Origin: Sambucus nigra | Lineage: Eukaryota; Streptophyta; Magnoliopsida; Dipsacales; Adoxaceae | Assembly (NCBI GenBank): GCA_949130495.1 | Contig: OX422211.1 | Location: 535,776,017 to 535,840,016, forward strand | DNA: 64,000 nucleotides | Reading direction: 5' to 3' | Shown here: positions 1 through 11,717 of the stretch, in pieces | How the letters are laid out: each line of letters begins with the position of its first letter | Position numbering within the stretch: the first letter of the stretch is position 1 | Notes under the pieces: model-generated | What the model was told of the DNA's origin: nothing | Database searches by the model: none | What the model saw: only the letters and a program-made list of their open reading frames with translations | Translations under genes and position numbers: made by a program

Positions 1-655
1 GTAGTGCTTTATGACAGATGATGTACTGGGCGGCCAGCCTTCGGAGGGTAGCTCGGTTGTTCTTGTTGGAACCCTCGGGATACCTACCGTACTTGAGGAG
101 GCACCAAATATCATAGTACCACTAGTTGACTAGCTCAGGATCTTCTGTGGTGCCGAGCTCAGCGTGGTAGCAATGGGTTGGTTTGTCTTGCTTTTGAACT
201 AGGAAGGGAGTCATTGTTGTTCCCTCGGGTATGTCGACCATGGAGGCCAAGGTAGCGAGAGCATCGACTAGGTTATTCTTTGCTTGGGGTAGGTAATGGA
301 AGGTGATATCTCGGAATTGGGAGGCTAACTCTTCTAATTGGGCATGAAAGGGTTGGAGCTTTTCGTCCTTGACTTTCCACTTTCTAAGCACTTGACCGAT
401 GATGAGGGCGGAATCCCCATATACATAAAGGCATTGAATACCTTTCTTGAGGACGACCTTGAGGCCCACTGTGCATGCCTCATATTCTGTCATGTTATTG
501 GTGCAGGGGAAATTCAACTTGATGGTGAAGGGAGTATGAGAGTCATCCGGGGCAATCAGGAGTATCCCAATGCCGTATCCTTTTTTGTTGGTAGTGTCGT
601 CAAAGAACATTTACCATCGGGGGTTGTCTTAGGCTGTGCAAAGGATATTATCATA
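1..655 (-). pseudogene. E1 archaeal-type RNase H (aRNH) and start of integrase
   Basis: The open part at 122-610 begins with MFFDDTTNKKGYGIGILL and carries the RNase H core: the FFDD strand, the MTEYEA motif with the catalytic Glu, and YGDSAL with the catalytic Asp. It ends in a PQAKNNLVDALATLA helix, the equivalent of the last catalytic segment. In the Tat lineage this second RNase H follows the gypsy RNase H and supplies extra RNA-strand degradation during reverse transcription. Stops lie just upstream (near 613-640) and downstream (near 119). The remaining 120 bases match the linker and integrase N-terminus seen complete in E2 near 22000-22190. Confidence 0.85.
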
Positions 656-685
656 TGGGAATTCGGAGATCCAGACATTAGCCTC

Positions 686-1120
686 TTATACAGGGTACTC
701 CGCGAGGTAGTCAGAGATGGCTCTTCCTTTTATGGCTTTCTGTATGACGTACACAATATCAAACTCGGTTAGGAGCATCAACCATCGGGCCATTCGGCTG
801 GATAAGGCAGGTTTCTCAAGCAGGTATTTGATGGGATCCATTCGGGATATGAGTTTGATGGGGAAGGCGATCATGTAGTGTCGTAACTTTTGGGTGACCT
901 AGACAAGGGCGACACATGCTTTTTCCAAAGCAATGTAGTTGACCTCGTACCCAACCAATTTGAGACTGGTATAATAGATGGCTCTTTCTTTGCGGGAGTC
1001 TTCAAGGTATTAGGCTAGCAAAGCTCCAACTGCAGTGTTGGTTATGGTTAGGTATAGGAGCAAAGGGAGACCAGGCTGTGGTGGCATGAGAACTGAAGGT
1101 TGGGTCAGATATTATTTGAT
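686..1120 (-). pseudogene. E1 gypsy RNase H (gRNH)
   Basis: Segments in the same order as E2 gRNH: LLLYLTIT, then ERAIYYTSLKLVGYEVNY, then MDPIKYLLEKPALSSRMARW and the terminal ISDYLAEYPV. The ARW...ISDYLA block is the standard C-terminal signature of Ty3/gypsy RNase H. In-frame stops near 905 and 1015 break it. It degrades the RNA strand of the RNA-DNA hybrid in an intact element and forms one polyprotein with the RT to its right and the aRNH to its left. Confidence 0.82.
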
Positions 1121-1206
1121 TCGGTCAAAATCTTCTTGGCAGGCCTCGTTCCAAACCTTGGTTGAATCCTTTTGGAGAAGCTTAAAGATTGGTTCACAGA
1201 TGGAGG

Positions 1207-2010
1207 TTAGCTGGCTGATGAACCGGCTGATGTATTGTAATTTCCCAAGAAAACCACGGACTTCTTTCTCTGTTTGGGGGGGTGGCATCTCAGTATGGCC
1301 TTCAGCTTGGCGGGATCTGCTTCTATCCCCTTCTCACTGACCATGAATCCCAAGAGTTTTCCCTTTGTAACGTCGAAGACGCACTTCTGTGGATTGAGTC
1401 TCATCTGATAATGCCGCAATTGTTCGAAGAACTTTCGGAGAGTAGGAGCATGACCTTCTCTAGTTTTGGACTTGATAATCATATCATCCACATAGACTTC
1501 GACTTCCTTATGAATCAGATCATTCAGGATGGTTGTAGCGGCCCTCTGGTAGGTAGCCCCAGCATTCTTGAGACCAAATGGCATAACGGTTTAGCAAAAG
1601 GTTCCTCATGGGGTGATGAATGCGGTTTTCTCTTGGTGGTCTGGGTGCATCTTGATTTGGTTGTATCCGACGAACCCATCGATGAATGACTTGAGAGCAT
1701 GACTGGTTGTGTTGTCCACGATCATGTCGATATTGGGTAGCGAATAGTCATCCTTCGGAGAAGCTTTGTTTAAATCTCAGTAATCCACACACATCCGAAC
1801 CTTTCCCCCTAATTTCGGTACAGGTACAATATTGGCTATCCGTATGGGATATTCGATCACTCGAATGAAACCCACGTTTAACTGTTTTACCACCTCTTCT
1901 TTGACCTTGAGCGATAATTCGGTGCGGAATTTTCTCAATTTTTATTTAACTGGCTTGTAATCTGGGAGAGTGGGAATCTCGTGCAGTGCTATTTCAGGAT
2001 TGATGTCGGT
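1207..2010 (-). pseudogene. E1 reverse transcriptase
   Basis: RT fingers and palm are readable: VPKLGGKVRMCVDY near 1790-1830, LNKASPKDDYSLPNID near 1735-1780, the MPFGLKNAGATYQR block at about 1545-1584, and the catalytic YVDD at 1483-1494. The thumb continues with LRHYQMRLNPQKCVF and GKLLGFMVSEKGIEADP. In-frame stops near 1608, 1779 and 1940 break the frame, and a frameshift follows near 1270. The gene is part of the pol polyprotein and cannot be translated whole. Confidence 0.9.
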
Positions 2011-2204
2011 CATATCATCATAGGACCATGTGAAAACATCTACGAACTCCTTCAACAATTCTTCGAGTTGTGTACACTCATGCTCGTCAAGGGTGGCCCC
2101 TATCCTAATCTTGCGCAGTTGGCTACTAGAACCGAGATTAATAACAACAGTCTCTTCTTCATTAACTTGAACGCGGTTATGTTATTTATTATTAACCTTA
2201 TTTA

Positions 2205-4141
2205 GATCAGTTAAGAATTGTTCATTTGAAAAATCATCATCATCAAAAGTTCGATTAGAATCTAAACAATTAATATAAGGCACGGCAAGATACTCAAAAT
2301 CTTCGTTTATTTCATTTATAGGAAAAACAGCATTGAAAACCTCATCAAAAGAGGTCTCGATTACATTTGAGCAAGGATAGACAACAGAAGAACAAACAGG
2401 GTAAACATTGGGGTTAGGGAGATTTCAAGAGGTAGAACTGGCGCAGCATGCCAGTTGAGGAGAGGTGTATCAGCAGCTTTAATCAGACGGGATGGGTCCA
2501 TTGATGTAGTGCCTGAATGAACCATGCAGAATGCCAGCCCAGTGTCTGTAAATTGAAGGAATCTTTGGAATCACTTTCCTCAGTCTCTTCGATATTTTTG
2601 TTAAGCGGTTGTACGCGGTGTGGGAAATTTTTTACCCATGGGTAACTATCTTGGAAAAAGATCTCCATTCCAGGCTTCATTTTCTTGTCTGTGCGGCTCT
2701 ACCATGGTTCTGGAAAATCGCAAAAGGGGAAATCCTCGCCCTCTTTGATGAATCGTCCATTCAGGGAGTCACCTGGGAGAATTTGGATGCAGTCTAATCT
2801 TCTCTTTGGTAGAGACTGGCGGATCATTCTGATCTCTTGTTTTGATGGTTGATACCCCAAACCACAAGGAGGGAAAGCTTTCTTCAGTTCGATGGGTTCA
2901 AGTATCCCCTGTTGCCTTTGTTCTAGCCCCAGTCCGGGCATGAAGTGCATGTTTCTGAACATCTGAATCACATTGACATTGCCATGAGGGTCATATTCTG
3001 GACAAACCCTTTCTTTAAAACCGTCCCCTGTCGGGAGTAGGGATGGCTCAACTCGGAATCCTGATAGGAGCATATCATTTGACCCATGTTGTATCTCAAG
3101 AATTGGACTATTGGTGCTTGCACCCCCGGTACTGTCGTCATCACCAAAAATGGTGATGACTCACCCATCGGCGAAGAACTTCAATTTCTGATGGAATGAG
3201 GAAGAGACACCCTTTATACTGTGGAGCCAGGGTCGTCCGAGCAACAGGTTGAAATAGGTTGGGATGTCTATGACTTGGAATTCAACGTCAGGGTTTATAG
3301 GGCCAACCCCTATTGTAAGTTTTATGGATCCCATCACCTCACGACGGGTATTATCGTAGGCACGCACAGTGGCGGAGGTTGGAGCGAGGTCTCTTTCTTT
3401 CAGGCCTAAACACTTGAAGGTTCTCAATGGGCAAACATTCAAGGCGGATCCGTTATCGACAAGAGAGAGTGGCACGGCCTTTCCCATAACTTCGATGGAG
3501 ATGTTGAGTGCATGATTGTGATTCGGCCCAATTCTGGGGATTTCTTCTTCAGAAAATGATAGAATTCGGGTAGAGGTTAAGTATCCGACCAGATTTACCG
3601 CCTCCTCTGGTGTGGTAGAGGGAGGAACTATAGGTCCAGTGAGTAATTTGATTAAAGCATTTATGTGTAGCTGGGAAGACATGAAAAGCCCACATAGAGT
3701 GATGTTAGCTTGAGTTTTCTTCAGTTGATCAAGGATCTTGATCTCCTCAATGGGCATCTCTGGCATAGGAAGGTTTTCAACGCCCTTCCCCTTGTCATTT
3801 GCTGGTAGTGAGCTTGGAACTTGGTAATGTCTCCCTGATCTGGTCATGTGATTTACTGAAGAAGGAAAAAATATAAATCTCGCTTCCTCGTCAATCTCAG
3901 GTTGCTCTGCCACCCTGTCTATTTCTTCGAGGAGTTGTTCAAATGAGATCATCCAACATATGTCAACTACTGGGCTAGCTCTTCCTGAAGCTTGTTCTTC
4001 GCTCGAATCTTCGAATCCTTTCCCCCATTCGGTGGCAACAATTTTTTCTTTCCCTGTAAAGTCGATGCATTCCACAACTTCAACGACTTTTTCATACAAG
4101 TTCTCCCATTCTGTGGGGATATGTGTGATTAAAGGGACCAA
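2205..4141 (-). pseudogene. E1 retropepsin-like protease with G-patch-like linker
   Basis: The open part 3161-4141 (326 codons) contains the aspartic protease: LSLVDNGSALNVCPL carries the catalytic D-N-G motif typical of Tat proteases (usually DDGSALN), followed by the flap region and FNLLLGRPWLHS. After a short break the linker 2699-3073 reads MFRNMHFMPGLGLEQRQQG, a G-patch-like stretch common in this lineage. A further acidic segment, 2483-2680, leads towards RT. The catalytic Asp is kept. The linker keeps about 240 bp that E2 has lost. It processes the Gag-Pol polyprotein in an intact element. Confidence 0.82.
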
Positions 4142-4504
4142 ACGCCCTTATAGATCCAAAGTGCCATGTAACCCGGTGATACTGCAAATGCTGTTGGTTT
4201 GCCTAAATAATTATGCCATAGTCTAGACAACATCATCTAAGCTGACTTCGTCGATTGGTACCACCCATCTGTCTGAATCTCGGGCCCATTTTCGTGCTTC
4301 CAAAAATAGTGTACTGAATCTCTAGCAATCGATGACCATCTGTGAGGGCAATTTCATCCCGAATTCTAGGAGTTGGTTTAACACCTCTGACAATTCCATA
4401 CTTCCACTTTTAGAACGGGTCCGGACAGTGATGCATGCTCTAGTAAGGAGTGACAGTGCTTGATCAGCGGGGCTAATAGGGTCTAGGAGGAAATATGGGT
4501 AAAT

Positions 4505-5929
4505 TTAAAGAGGTTTAGGAGGGTATATGGGTATGATTTGGGTTGATCTATCAAAATTCGTGTTTTCTTCCAAGAAGATGGCATTGGTGTGATTTGGGAG
4601 TGGATTGTGAGTAGTGTTTGGTTTAAGATTGGCTGGTGGGGCGATGGTACCCCAATCGATGAGATCTTGGATTATGTTCCGAAGGTGAAAGCATTGGTCG
4701 GTGGTATGGTCGGTAGTTTGGTGAAAGGCGTAATGAGCATCAGTCTTGAAATTTCTGGAAAGTGGATTGGGTAAGGGACGGGGATCCACGGGCTTTATAA
4801 GGTTTCGGCTTAACAGGGCTTGGTAAACTTTAGAGAGGGGAGCATGAAGCTCAGTGTATTCCCTTCTGATGGGGGCAGGGCAACTTTCTGGTTCCCATGA
4901 TGTGGTTGGTTGAGAGATATTATTGATGATTGAGGTTGTAGCATTGGCAGGTCTGTCGTACTTTCTGGGGGTGAACTGTCCGGACACCTTCTTCGGTTCA
5001 ATTTCTGTTTTGGCAAGACCTTCCTTAATTTCTACTCCTGCCTCTCTGAGAGCTCGAAAGTGGGGGTAGTACTGTCCTCCCATGGTTGCTCGGATATGGG
5101 GCAAGAAATTCTTCTTTACTATGTTGACTTGTTCTTCCTCAGATGGCCGATTGGTCATGGTAGCTGCTTTTTCCCTCCATCAGGTTATAAAGTTACTGAC
5201 TGCTTCTCTAGAGTTTTGTTTGAGCATCTCTAAATCATGGCGGGTGACCTCGAGCTCTTCGTTGTATTTGTACTGCGATATGAATTCTCGAGCTACATCC
5301 TCCCAGCTACGGATTCTGTACTCCTCGAAAGATAAAAACCATCGGAGGGCACTATCCTTCAAAGTTTGCTAAAACAGTTGGGCCATTACCTCTTCGGAAG
5401 CCCCTAGGAGAGTCATGGAGCGGTGATAACTGCGAAGATGGACAATCGGGGGACCACTCCCCCCGAACTTCTCGATATTTGGCATCTTGAACTTCTCAGG
5501 TAACCTCGCTTTAGGATAAGGAGACATGTGGGTGTAGTCCATGTAATTCCCAGAGATCCTGACCTGGTCAAACTTCTTAGTGAGCATCTTAAGATCCTCT
5601 TTGACTTTATTCAACTCCTCCTCCTTTGGATCAGCGACCACAGGCAGGTTAGCCATAGGCTGGGCAATGTTTGGCATTGGAAGCTGGGCGGGCAGCGTCC
5701 CATTGGCAGGAGGGGCACGTGGACTGTGCTGATATTCCTCTGGGATCCAGATAGGCTCGGGTGGACCCATATCACGAGGGAATAGGGCCTCGGGCTCTTG
5801 ATGAATAGGAACTTGGTTTCGTTACAGTTCTCGGACCTTAGCTTAGAGGTTGTCAATCTTGGCCACGAGCTGAGCTAGGACTATCGGTAGATCCGGTTGT
5901 ATGACTGGTGCTTGATCTGCATTCTCCAT
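4505..5929 (-). pseudogene. gag: E1 gag (capsid/nucleocapsid) with four stops
   Basis: From the ATG at 5929 one frame runs to 4505 with only four internal stops: two TAA near 5838-5860, a TAG near 5368 and a TGA near 5177. It has an N-terminal coiled-coil-like segment, a capsid domain (DSALRWFLSFEE, SWEDVAREFISQY) and a degenerate zinc knuckle near 4655-4710 reading AFHQTTDHTTDQCFHL, whose first Cys is lost. E2 has CAG where E1 has TAG, so at least that stop is a C-to-T change. The start is chosen because it is the first ATG after the leader and matches E2 gag. Gag forms the virus-like particle. Confidence 0.88.
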
Positions 5930-7162
5930 GGAAGATGGATGGATTCTAGACTCAAAAGAAGTAGTAGAGGAGCGAGTGAAACCCCGGGGTGATTTGACCG
6001 AAGACCGAAGCCAATACGGAGCCAGGCCAAGGGATCGACCTAAGAAGGCGTAGGAAAAGGAAGAAATATTTTTGGATTTTTGATAAAGAAGGGAGAAATG
6101 TTTTTGGATTTTTGATAAAGAAGGGAGAAATGTTTTTGGATTTTTGATAAAAAGGGAGAAATGTTTTTGGAGACGGAACTCAGCATGATTATTATGATTA
6201 TTATGTTTTCTCTTGTATTTGATTCTCCTAAATGCAATGCCGGACGGGACCCGAGCCTGGAAAAATGGGGGGTTTTAATATATGCAAAGCTACGTTTGGA
6301 CTTGTAACCAGGCTCGTGGACAGGGTCCCGTTTTAAAAATGCGCAAAAATTGGACGACAGATCGACCCGGAATTTGGCAGAGTTTCAAGTTGAAACCGTC
6401 AATCTAAAGTGTGTGTCCTAGGTTTGACACATATATGCGGGTATGCAGTTGGTTGGGTGAATCAGCATGGGTTCCCCCCTTTGGCGTGACTTCCACGATA
6501 TACGTCTTGCTCTTGCGGGAAATCGGTACGTGTGGACAAGCCATTTGATATACCTGAGTGTACGTGAATTGCCTCACCATATACCTCGTAGGGATGGTAC
6601 GTGTGAGAGATAATTCGATATACTCGGCGCCGTGAACGAATTCCCTGCGATATACCTCCTGTCATGACTTCGATCAAACGGTACGATGTGGGAGAACCGT
6701 TCGATATACGTTGAAGGTACTTGGCCAATGGAAGGTGAGAGTCATATAGCTTAGGCTAACTGCGACCTTCCGGACCAGCACCCATCACGAAGTGACCCTC
6801 CAGTTACTGGGTAAAATTTGGTCAATAACAATGCTCTTTGGTGATATCGTGTGAATCATGCATGATTATCTTATTAGTATCTTATGATGAGAACGCCTTT
6901 CCTAATCATTCCAAATAGGAATCAAAGTATAAGTACCTCAAAAGGTACTCCAAGTATGGATGGGTGATGCGTGCAACATGGGGATATATGTGATCCTAGG
7001 TGCACGTGGTGTGAAGTGTACATGGAAAATTTTCTACAAGTGTGTGAACATAAGCATAAGCATGGGATACACATGAAGAAGGGGAACATGCGGATATGGG
7101 AAAACATAAACAAATATATCATCCATGTAAATAGAGTCAAGACCTCAAAATATAATAAAACA
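5930..7162 (-). other. E1 untranslated leader between PBS and gag
   Basis: About 1.2 kb with no credible gene. It holds a short minisatellite next to gag (see 6060-6172) and a block (about 6480-6725) in which a GATATAC motif recurs six times together with repeated GGTACG tracts. The same leader, with the same repeated motifs, is present in E2 (27659-28958), so it is an element feature. A long structured leader suggests roles in packaging or translation, but that is inference. Confidence 0.75.
6060..6172. repeat. Minisatellite of about 37 bp upstream of gag
   Basis: Three near-identical units built on TTTTTGGATTTTTGATAAAG followed by an AAGGGAGAAATG tail. The equivalent place in E2 (27845-27970) holds a looser version with three or four units, so the repeat is ancestral to both copies but its copy number has changed. 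Confidence 0.8.
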
Positions 7163-7180
7163 TCCCCAGCGGAGTCGCCA
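7163..7180 (-). other. E1 primer binding site (tRNA-Arg type)
   Basis: The minus strand reads TGGCGACTCCGCTGGGGA, one base inside the LTR edge. As I recall it, this is the complement of the 3' end of plant tRNA-Arg(ACG) plus CCA, the primer known for Ogre elements. It is the best preserved of the three Arg-type sites here; E2 and E3 have two changes each. Confidence 0.85.
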
Positions 7181-7181
7181 C

Positions 7182-9249
7182 TGTGGCCATCTCCCGATCC
7201 CCTCCGCGGACGGAGAAAGGATCCTTCAGGTCCCACGGTCCCCTCTCGGGAGAGCGCTTCGGCCGGCGTCGATTTGTGAGGTGTGAAAATGTAGAGAGAT
7301 TCAGAGTCGCCAGTCTATTTTACTCAAAACAGACAAAAGAAAAAGAGGAAGCCACCCCGAAGGATGGCATCCAAAGACATACTGGTGCATGTGAAACCAA
7401 AATGATTTGAGAAGGGTTCGAAGGCTTCATTACGAAATGGGAAGGTGTTAGGCACCCATTACGCCCTTTCGATCTCTCATGGATATTTGCTATTTTCCTT
7501 TATGTTTTCCCCCGTGATATGTGTGCATGTGTATATATAAAATGGAGGTAGGAATCCTCGACTAGTATCATGGAAAAGATAAAGAGATTCATCCGTAGGA
7601 ATGTGAAATTAATGTAGAAAATAGGATTTATGCGATTACCCCTACGTTGATCGTTATAAGGGAACGATAACGCATGCAAAATAATACGCCACTAAGAATG
7701 AATGTATAGAATATAATAGAAAATGGGATAGAGAGAAGATAGAAAAAGTGAGAAAAGGACTCGAGTCTCGTGTTTTACCCTGAGATGCCTACGTAGCCTA
7801 TAAAGGCATCAAAGTCCATGTAGTTCGCATACAAAATGAGGGGTGGGGTTTATCCCATAAATCCAAATGGGGAATCTCTTATTTGTGAGTGTGTGTGTGT
7901 GTAAAAAAAAGTGTTTTAGTTGTGAGAAAAGTGTGGAAAAAGTGTGAGAATCCCTATTTGGAATTTATGAGCAAACCCTCTTTTTCTTGTTTTTTGGGGT
8001 TTTATTTATATGAAAATAAGATATGTGCAATAATACTAGATAAAAAGGTATGTTAGGATATGGGAAATAAGATAATAAAAGTGCTTAAGTAATAAAACAA
8101 GTTATTGCAAATTCAAGAAGATTTGAAGAGAAAGGTGAGAAAGATGGACCTTCTTGGAGACTTGGAGATTGATCTTGAATGTTGAAAAAACAGCCCTTGC
8201 ACTTGGATAATGATGGGGAGTGGTTAATTCATCAAGTTAGATGAAAGGGATGATGAAAAGTGGAAGTGAAAAAGGGATTTGGAAGTTGAAATCACGCTGC
8301 CTTCGAGAGAGGTTTCTGGGACTTGCTGAGAGTGATTTCCTTCTGATATGGGCTCCTCCCTCAAATGAGGTAAAAACCTCCTTTTTATAGCCCCAGGGAA
8401 CTGTCGATCGGCAAAGAGCCCTTCCTGTGTGTCGGCAGGCAGGTGCCGATAGGCAGGTTCTGGGACCTGCCGTTTGGCAGTGTGTTTCAGGCTTTTTCAG
8501 AAAATCGATCACCGAGGGTGAACCGTTGGTCAGAATCATGCACGGGGTATACCGTTGGAAAGATAATTTAAAGACCTTAAAAAGTACTTTGGACCGCTCC
8601 TGGGTTTTTGCTCAAATATGGCTCGAAAGCGTTTGTCGGTCCATTGGACGGGGAATCACGCGGACGCAAACGGATCGTTCGTCCACTTGGTAAGTCTGAA
8701 TCGTGCACAGGGCATACCATTGGAAAGTTTAGGAGATTTACTTCGACATTCCAAAGAGTTTGACCTGGTTTAAAGAGTTGACTTTAGTCAATCGGGCCCG
8801 AGAAGCATTCGGTGACCTCTCGAAGTCAAACGGATCGTTCGTCCGTATGGAACGTCAGAATCGCGCATGGGGTGGACCGTTGGAAAGGGTATTCAGTGCC
8901 CTTTGAAGATTCATTCAGCCTCGATTGATCTAAAGAGTTGACTTAGGTCAAATAGAGCCCGGGAGCGCTCGGTGGCCTCTGAGTCAAGCTTCGGACTCAA
9001 ACGGATCGTTCGTCCGCATGGTAAGTCAGAACCGTGCACGAGATGGATCGTTGGAAAGGGTATTCAGTTACCTTCGAAGATTTATTGAGTTTCAGTCAAA
9101 ACAAAGAGTTTGACTTTTGGTCAAATCGAGTCGGGGAGTGCCCGATGGTTTGCAGGTCAGTGCTCGGTATATGACCTGGGTCTACGGTGATGAGTGGAGG
9201 TACTAGGGACCTAAAGAGAGTTAAGGGGTAACAGAATGAGGTGTCTATA
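7182..9249 (-). repeat. LTR1: 5' LTR of E1
   Basis: About 2.07 kb, matching LTR2 (13258-15355) and LTR3 (28978-31164) along its length. On the minus strand it starts TATAGACACC (LTR3 keeps the canonical TGTAGACAC) and ends ...GGCCACA beside the PBS. A minus-strand TATA box (CTATAAAAAG) lies at 8391-8400, giving a U3 of about 850 bp. The U3 contains units of about 165 bp with the core GGATCGTTCGTCC near 8665, 8828 and 9003. Just upstream of the TATA box (8402-8455) lie two copies of a TGTCGATCGGCA-like palindrome. Confidence 0.9.
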
Positions 9250-9323
9250 GTCGGCATGGTGCAGAGGGTGCTATTCATCAGTGGCACGGACTTTTGGATT
9301 GCCTCGGGAAGGTAAAGGGGCAG

Positions 9324-9383
9324 TGTCGATCGGTAGGTGGGGGGTCAATGTTGATCGGCATGACCCTTGGCACCCTATATAAA
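9324..9383 (+). promoter_or_regulatory. Promoter of antisense gene A, E0 copy
   Basis: TATATAAA at 9376-9383 lies 68 bp before the gene A ATG. Upstream are TGTCGATCGG (9324-9333) and TGTTGATCGGCA (9349-9360), relatives of the palindrome beside the LTR TATA box. The E2 copy has the same arrangement at 16949-16983. Confidence 0.7.
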
Positions 9384-9450
9384 CGGGGCGAATTTCCTTC
9401 ATTTTTCACAGATTATGCGAAGCATTCTAGCATTTTGATCTCTAAAAAAA

Positions 9451-11717
9451 ATGGCCGCTTTTATGATCATTGCAGCACATAGGGAATGGTTAACTGTTGA
9501 TGACTGGACGAATGCGGAATGGAGGGCTAGGGCGCCTCTTGCTTTAGGGAGCATGAATTCTTTTGACGCGTTTGAGTCGGTTGTGGATAAGTGGACCTTG
9601 CTACGGGAGTCGTCGCACCATCACTCTTTGAGGGTGGTGAACCCTAGCGGTTATGTAAGTAAAGTGCTTTTGGCATTCTTTTTGGTAATTTCCTTTTTTC
9701 TTTCTTGGATTCTGATAAGATTTTTATTTTGACAGTCCGATGTCTCGTTGAAGAATATGTGTGCCCGTGGGACGACGGGGCTTAAGGATGTCTGGGAGAA
9801 TATTTCACCTGTGGTGCATTGGGTGGTATCATCAGCGAGTTTTGGGAGTTTGGCGTCTGCGTTGGATGAGACGCCCCGTTCCACATCGGTCTTGTGCGCT
9901 CTGGGGGAGAGATGGTGGGATATTACCCACACCTTCCATTTTGGCTTTGGGGATATGATCGTGACTCCCATAGACGTACAGCAGCTATTAGGACTGGATT
10001 ACGAAGGGGAACAGATAGAGGGGGATCGCTCCCTGGGGGTGAGGTCGGAGGCGGTACGGGCGGCGCTCGATGACGTAGGGAGGATAGTGTCTGGGGATTC
10101 GATCCGTCTATCCTTACTGAAGTCTGTTTTGCTGAGTAGGGTGGTTGATGTGGAGGATGGGTTGTAGGTGATGCAGATGGCCCGGTTGTTTATTCTGCTA
10201 GTGCTGGGGGGCTTCATGGTGGCGTCGAGCGGCGACGTCGTCCACTTGTGGTTCTTGCCATACTTGAGGGTGTTTTCAAACATTCCCTTCTATGATTAGG
10301 GGAGCCTGACTTTGGCGAACCTTTATTTTTCTCTGGATGCATTCAGTCTGTGCTTCCGGTAAACTTTTACTGGAGCCATGTATCTTCTTTAAGTATTCAT
10401 TAATTTGCGTATTTTCCTTTCATGCATTCGCACTTTCCTTATGCATCTCTTTTTTTTATTATGGGTTCTTGTCTTTGGCAGACGTGATTGTATGAGGTGG
10501 TTGGGTGTAATACCCAGCTGATCTCTCTGAAGGATGATATTGTTGGGGACTTTCGTCGGTTGTATCGGTGGTGCAAGGCCAATCGGTAGTCGAGGGGATC
10601 TCTTTCTCTGGAGGAGTGTGTCAAGTTTTGAATGGCCTGACCAATGGTAGGGTAATACTTTTTCCTTTCAGTCTTGGTCTTTATATGCTCTGATTATGTA
10701 TTGACTTATACCTGCTTAGGGATTTTCAGGTGACCTTTTACTCTTGGGGGATTGCTATTCAGGATACGGGGTTGAATGGGGTGAACGCATAGCTGCGGTG
10801 CTTACTGGCGCATGAGTTTGGCCACTCATGATATCTTGGGGAGAGGTTAGTTCAACAAATCACTGAGGAGGAGGTGGTGGTGCCACCTACGTGTCCTCCT
10901 ATGTCCATGAGGTGGGAATGGCTACTACCAGAGGATGCGAGGATCGGCGAGGCTTACTTGTTGTACACTGATACAGCTGTGCCATATGATTACATGGACT
11001 TTATGACAAGTTAGATGATGGCGCCCAGCATATATGATGCCTTACCTTTCCCTCTTGCGGGTTCGAGTCGGCCGGTGGGATCCTCTTATAGCGGCGGCGA
11101 TCTGTCGGCGTCTGCGGCGATGGCGACTTCGGAGGTTCCCTTCGTGCGTTTGCATACCCCTTCGTAAAAAAATTCGGCGGGATGATGGAGGGATGGTGCC
11201 TATGTTGCACCGTCCTCATGCGATGGATACGGTTTAATAGAGGAGGTTCTTCGACCTAAGGTATATATTTTCCTGTTCTCTCTTTCTTTCTTTTTGATTT
11301 CTTTTATGTTTCGATACTGATTCCGCCATTTACTTGCAGCAAATCCGGGTGTTGACCACTTGGCTCATGGACGTAAGAGACTGGATATCTTCAGCGACTG
11401 CCCAATTTGGGATGCGATTCCGGTTCCTTCTTGTTTGGTGCCATCTGCTTCATCCGGGGAGGAGTCTGGCTCGGGTAGTGATGGTGCGTCATCTCGTCGC
11501 AGAGGAAAGAGAGCGCATCGCAGGGGTGGAAGCTCTTATGAGAGAGGGAGAGAGAATGTGGGTTCGGGTTGTGCCCCATTGTTTTTGCTTTTATTTATTT
11601 CCTTCAAAGTTGGATGTAACACAGAAAAACATATATATGCAATGCAATGGAGTTTTTTATTATCTTCTATTAATGGTGAATGAATGCAGGCACATGCGCT
11701 TTTTACTTTGCTACTGA
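9451..11717 (+). pseudogene. Antisense gene A, E0 copy: plant mobile domain-like protein, spliced
   Basis: Five exons can be placed with GT-AG introns: 9451-9654, 9736-10392, 10482-10651, 10730-11260, and 11340 to about 11717. Exons 1 and 2 have exactly the same lengths (204 and 657 bp) as in the E2 copy. Exon 2 carries WWDITHTFHFGFGDM and VTPIDVQQLLGL, matching the core of the plant mobile domain of MAIN/MAIL proteins (THTFHL..GE.T.TL.DV..LLGL). Exon 4 begins VTFYSWG and includes LLAHEFGHS and a proline-rich PPTCPPMSMR. The last exon is rich in Arg, Ser and Gly, and exists only in this copy. Stops in exons 2-4 and a one-base loss in exon 3 make it a pseudogene. Function in the element is unknown. 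Confidence 0.72.

Larger units (their letters stand above)
1..9249 (-). mobile_element. E1: Ty3/gypsy Tat-type LTR retrotransposon, truncated by the window edge
   Basis: Read on the minus strand the order is 5' LTR, PBS, long leader, gag, protease, RT, gypsy RNase H, archaeal-type RNase H and the start of integrase, where the window ends. Two RNase H domains in series and a tRNA-Arg-like PBS place it in the Tat/Ogre lineage. It is closely related to E2 and serves as its reference: E1 shows the empty site of the MITE in E2 gag and sequence deleted from E2. Frames carry several stops, so it is not autonomous. The outer LTR edge abuts the upstream region of antisense gene A of another element (E0), which suggests E1 integrated there. 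Confidence 0.92.

Noticed and set aside
338..772. 144-codon plus-strand frame overlapping E1 RNase H
   Set aside because: It is the shadow of the RNase H frames on the minus strand, without promoter, domain or conservation; many similar shadows occur opposite every pol region.
6040..6237. 65-codon frame rich in Ile, Phe, Ser and Lys
   Set aside because: A translation of the 37-bp minisatellite in the gag leader; the E2 copy does not keep it.
7163..7180. tRNA gene fragment (Arg)
   Set aside because: Only 18 bases match, at the LTR edge, in the PBS position; no cloverleaf around it.
9451..11717. A host MAIN/MAIL-type gene
   Set aside because: Two copies lie in the same place of related retroelements, both decayed; the position between integrase and LTR is that of Tat antisense ORFs.
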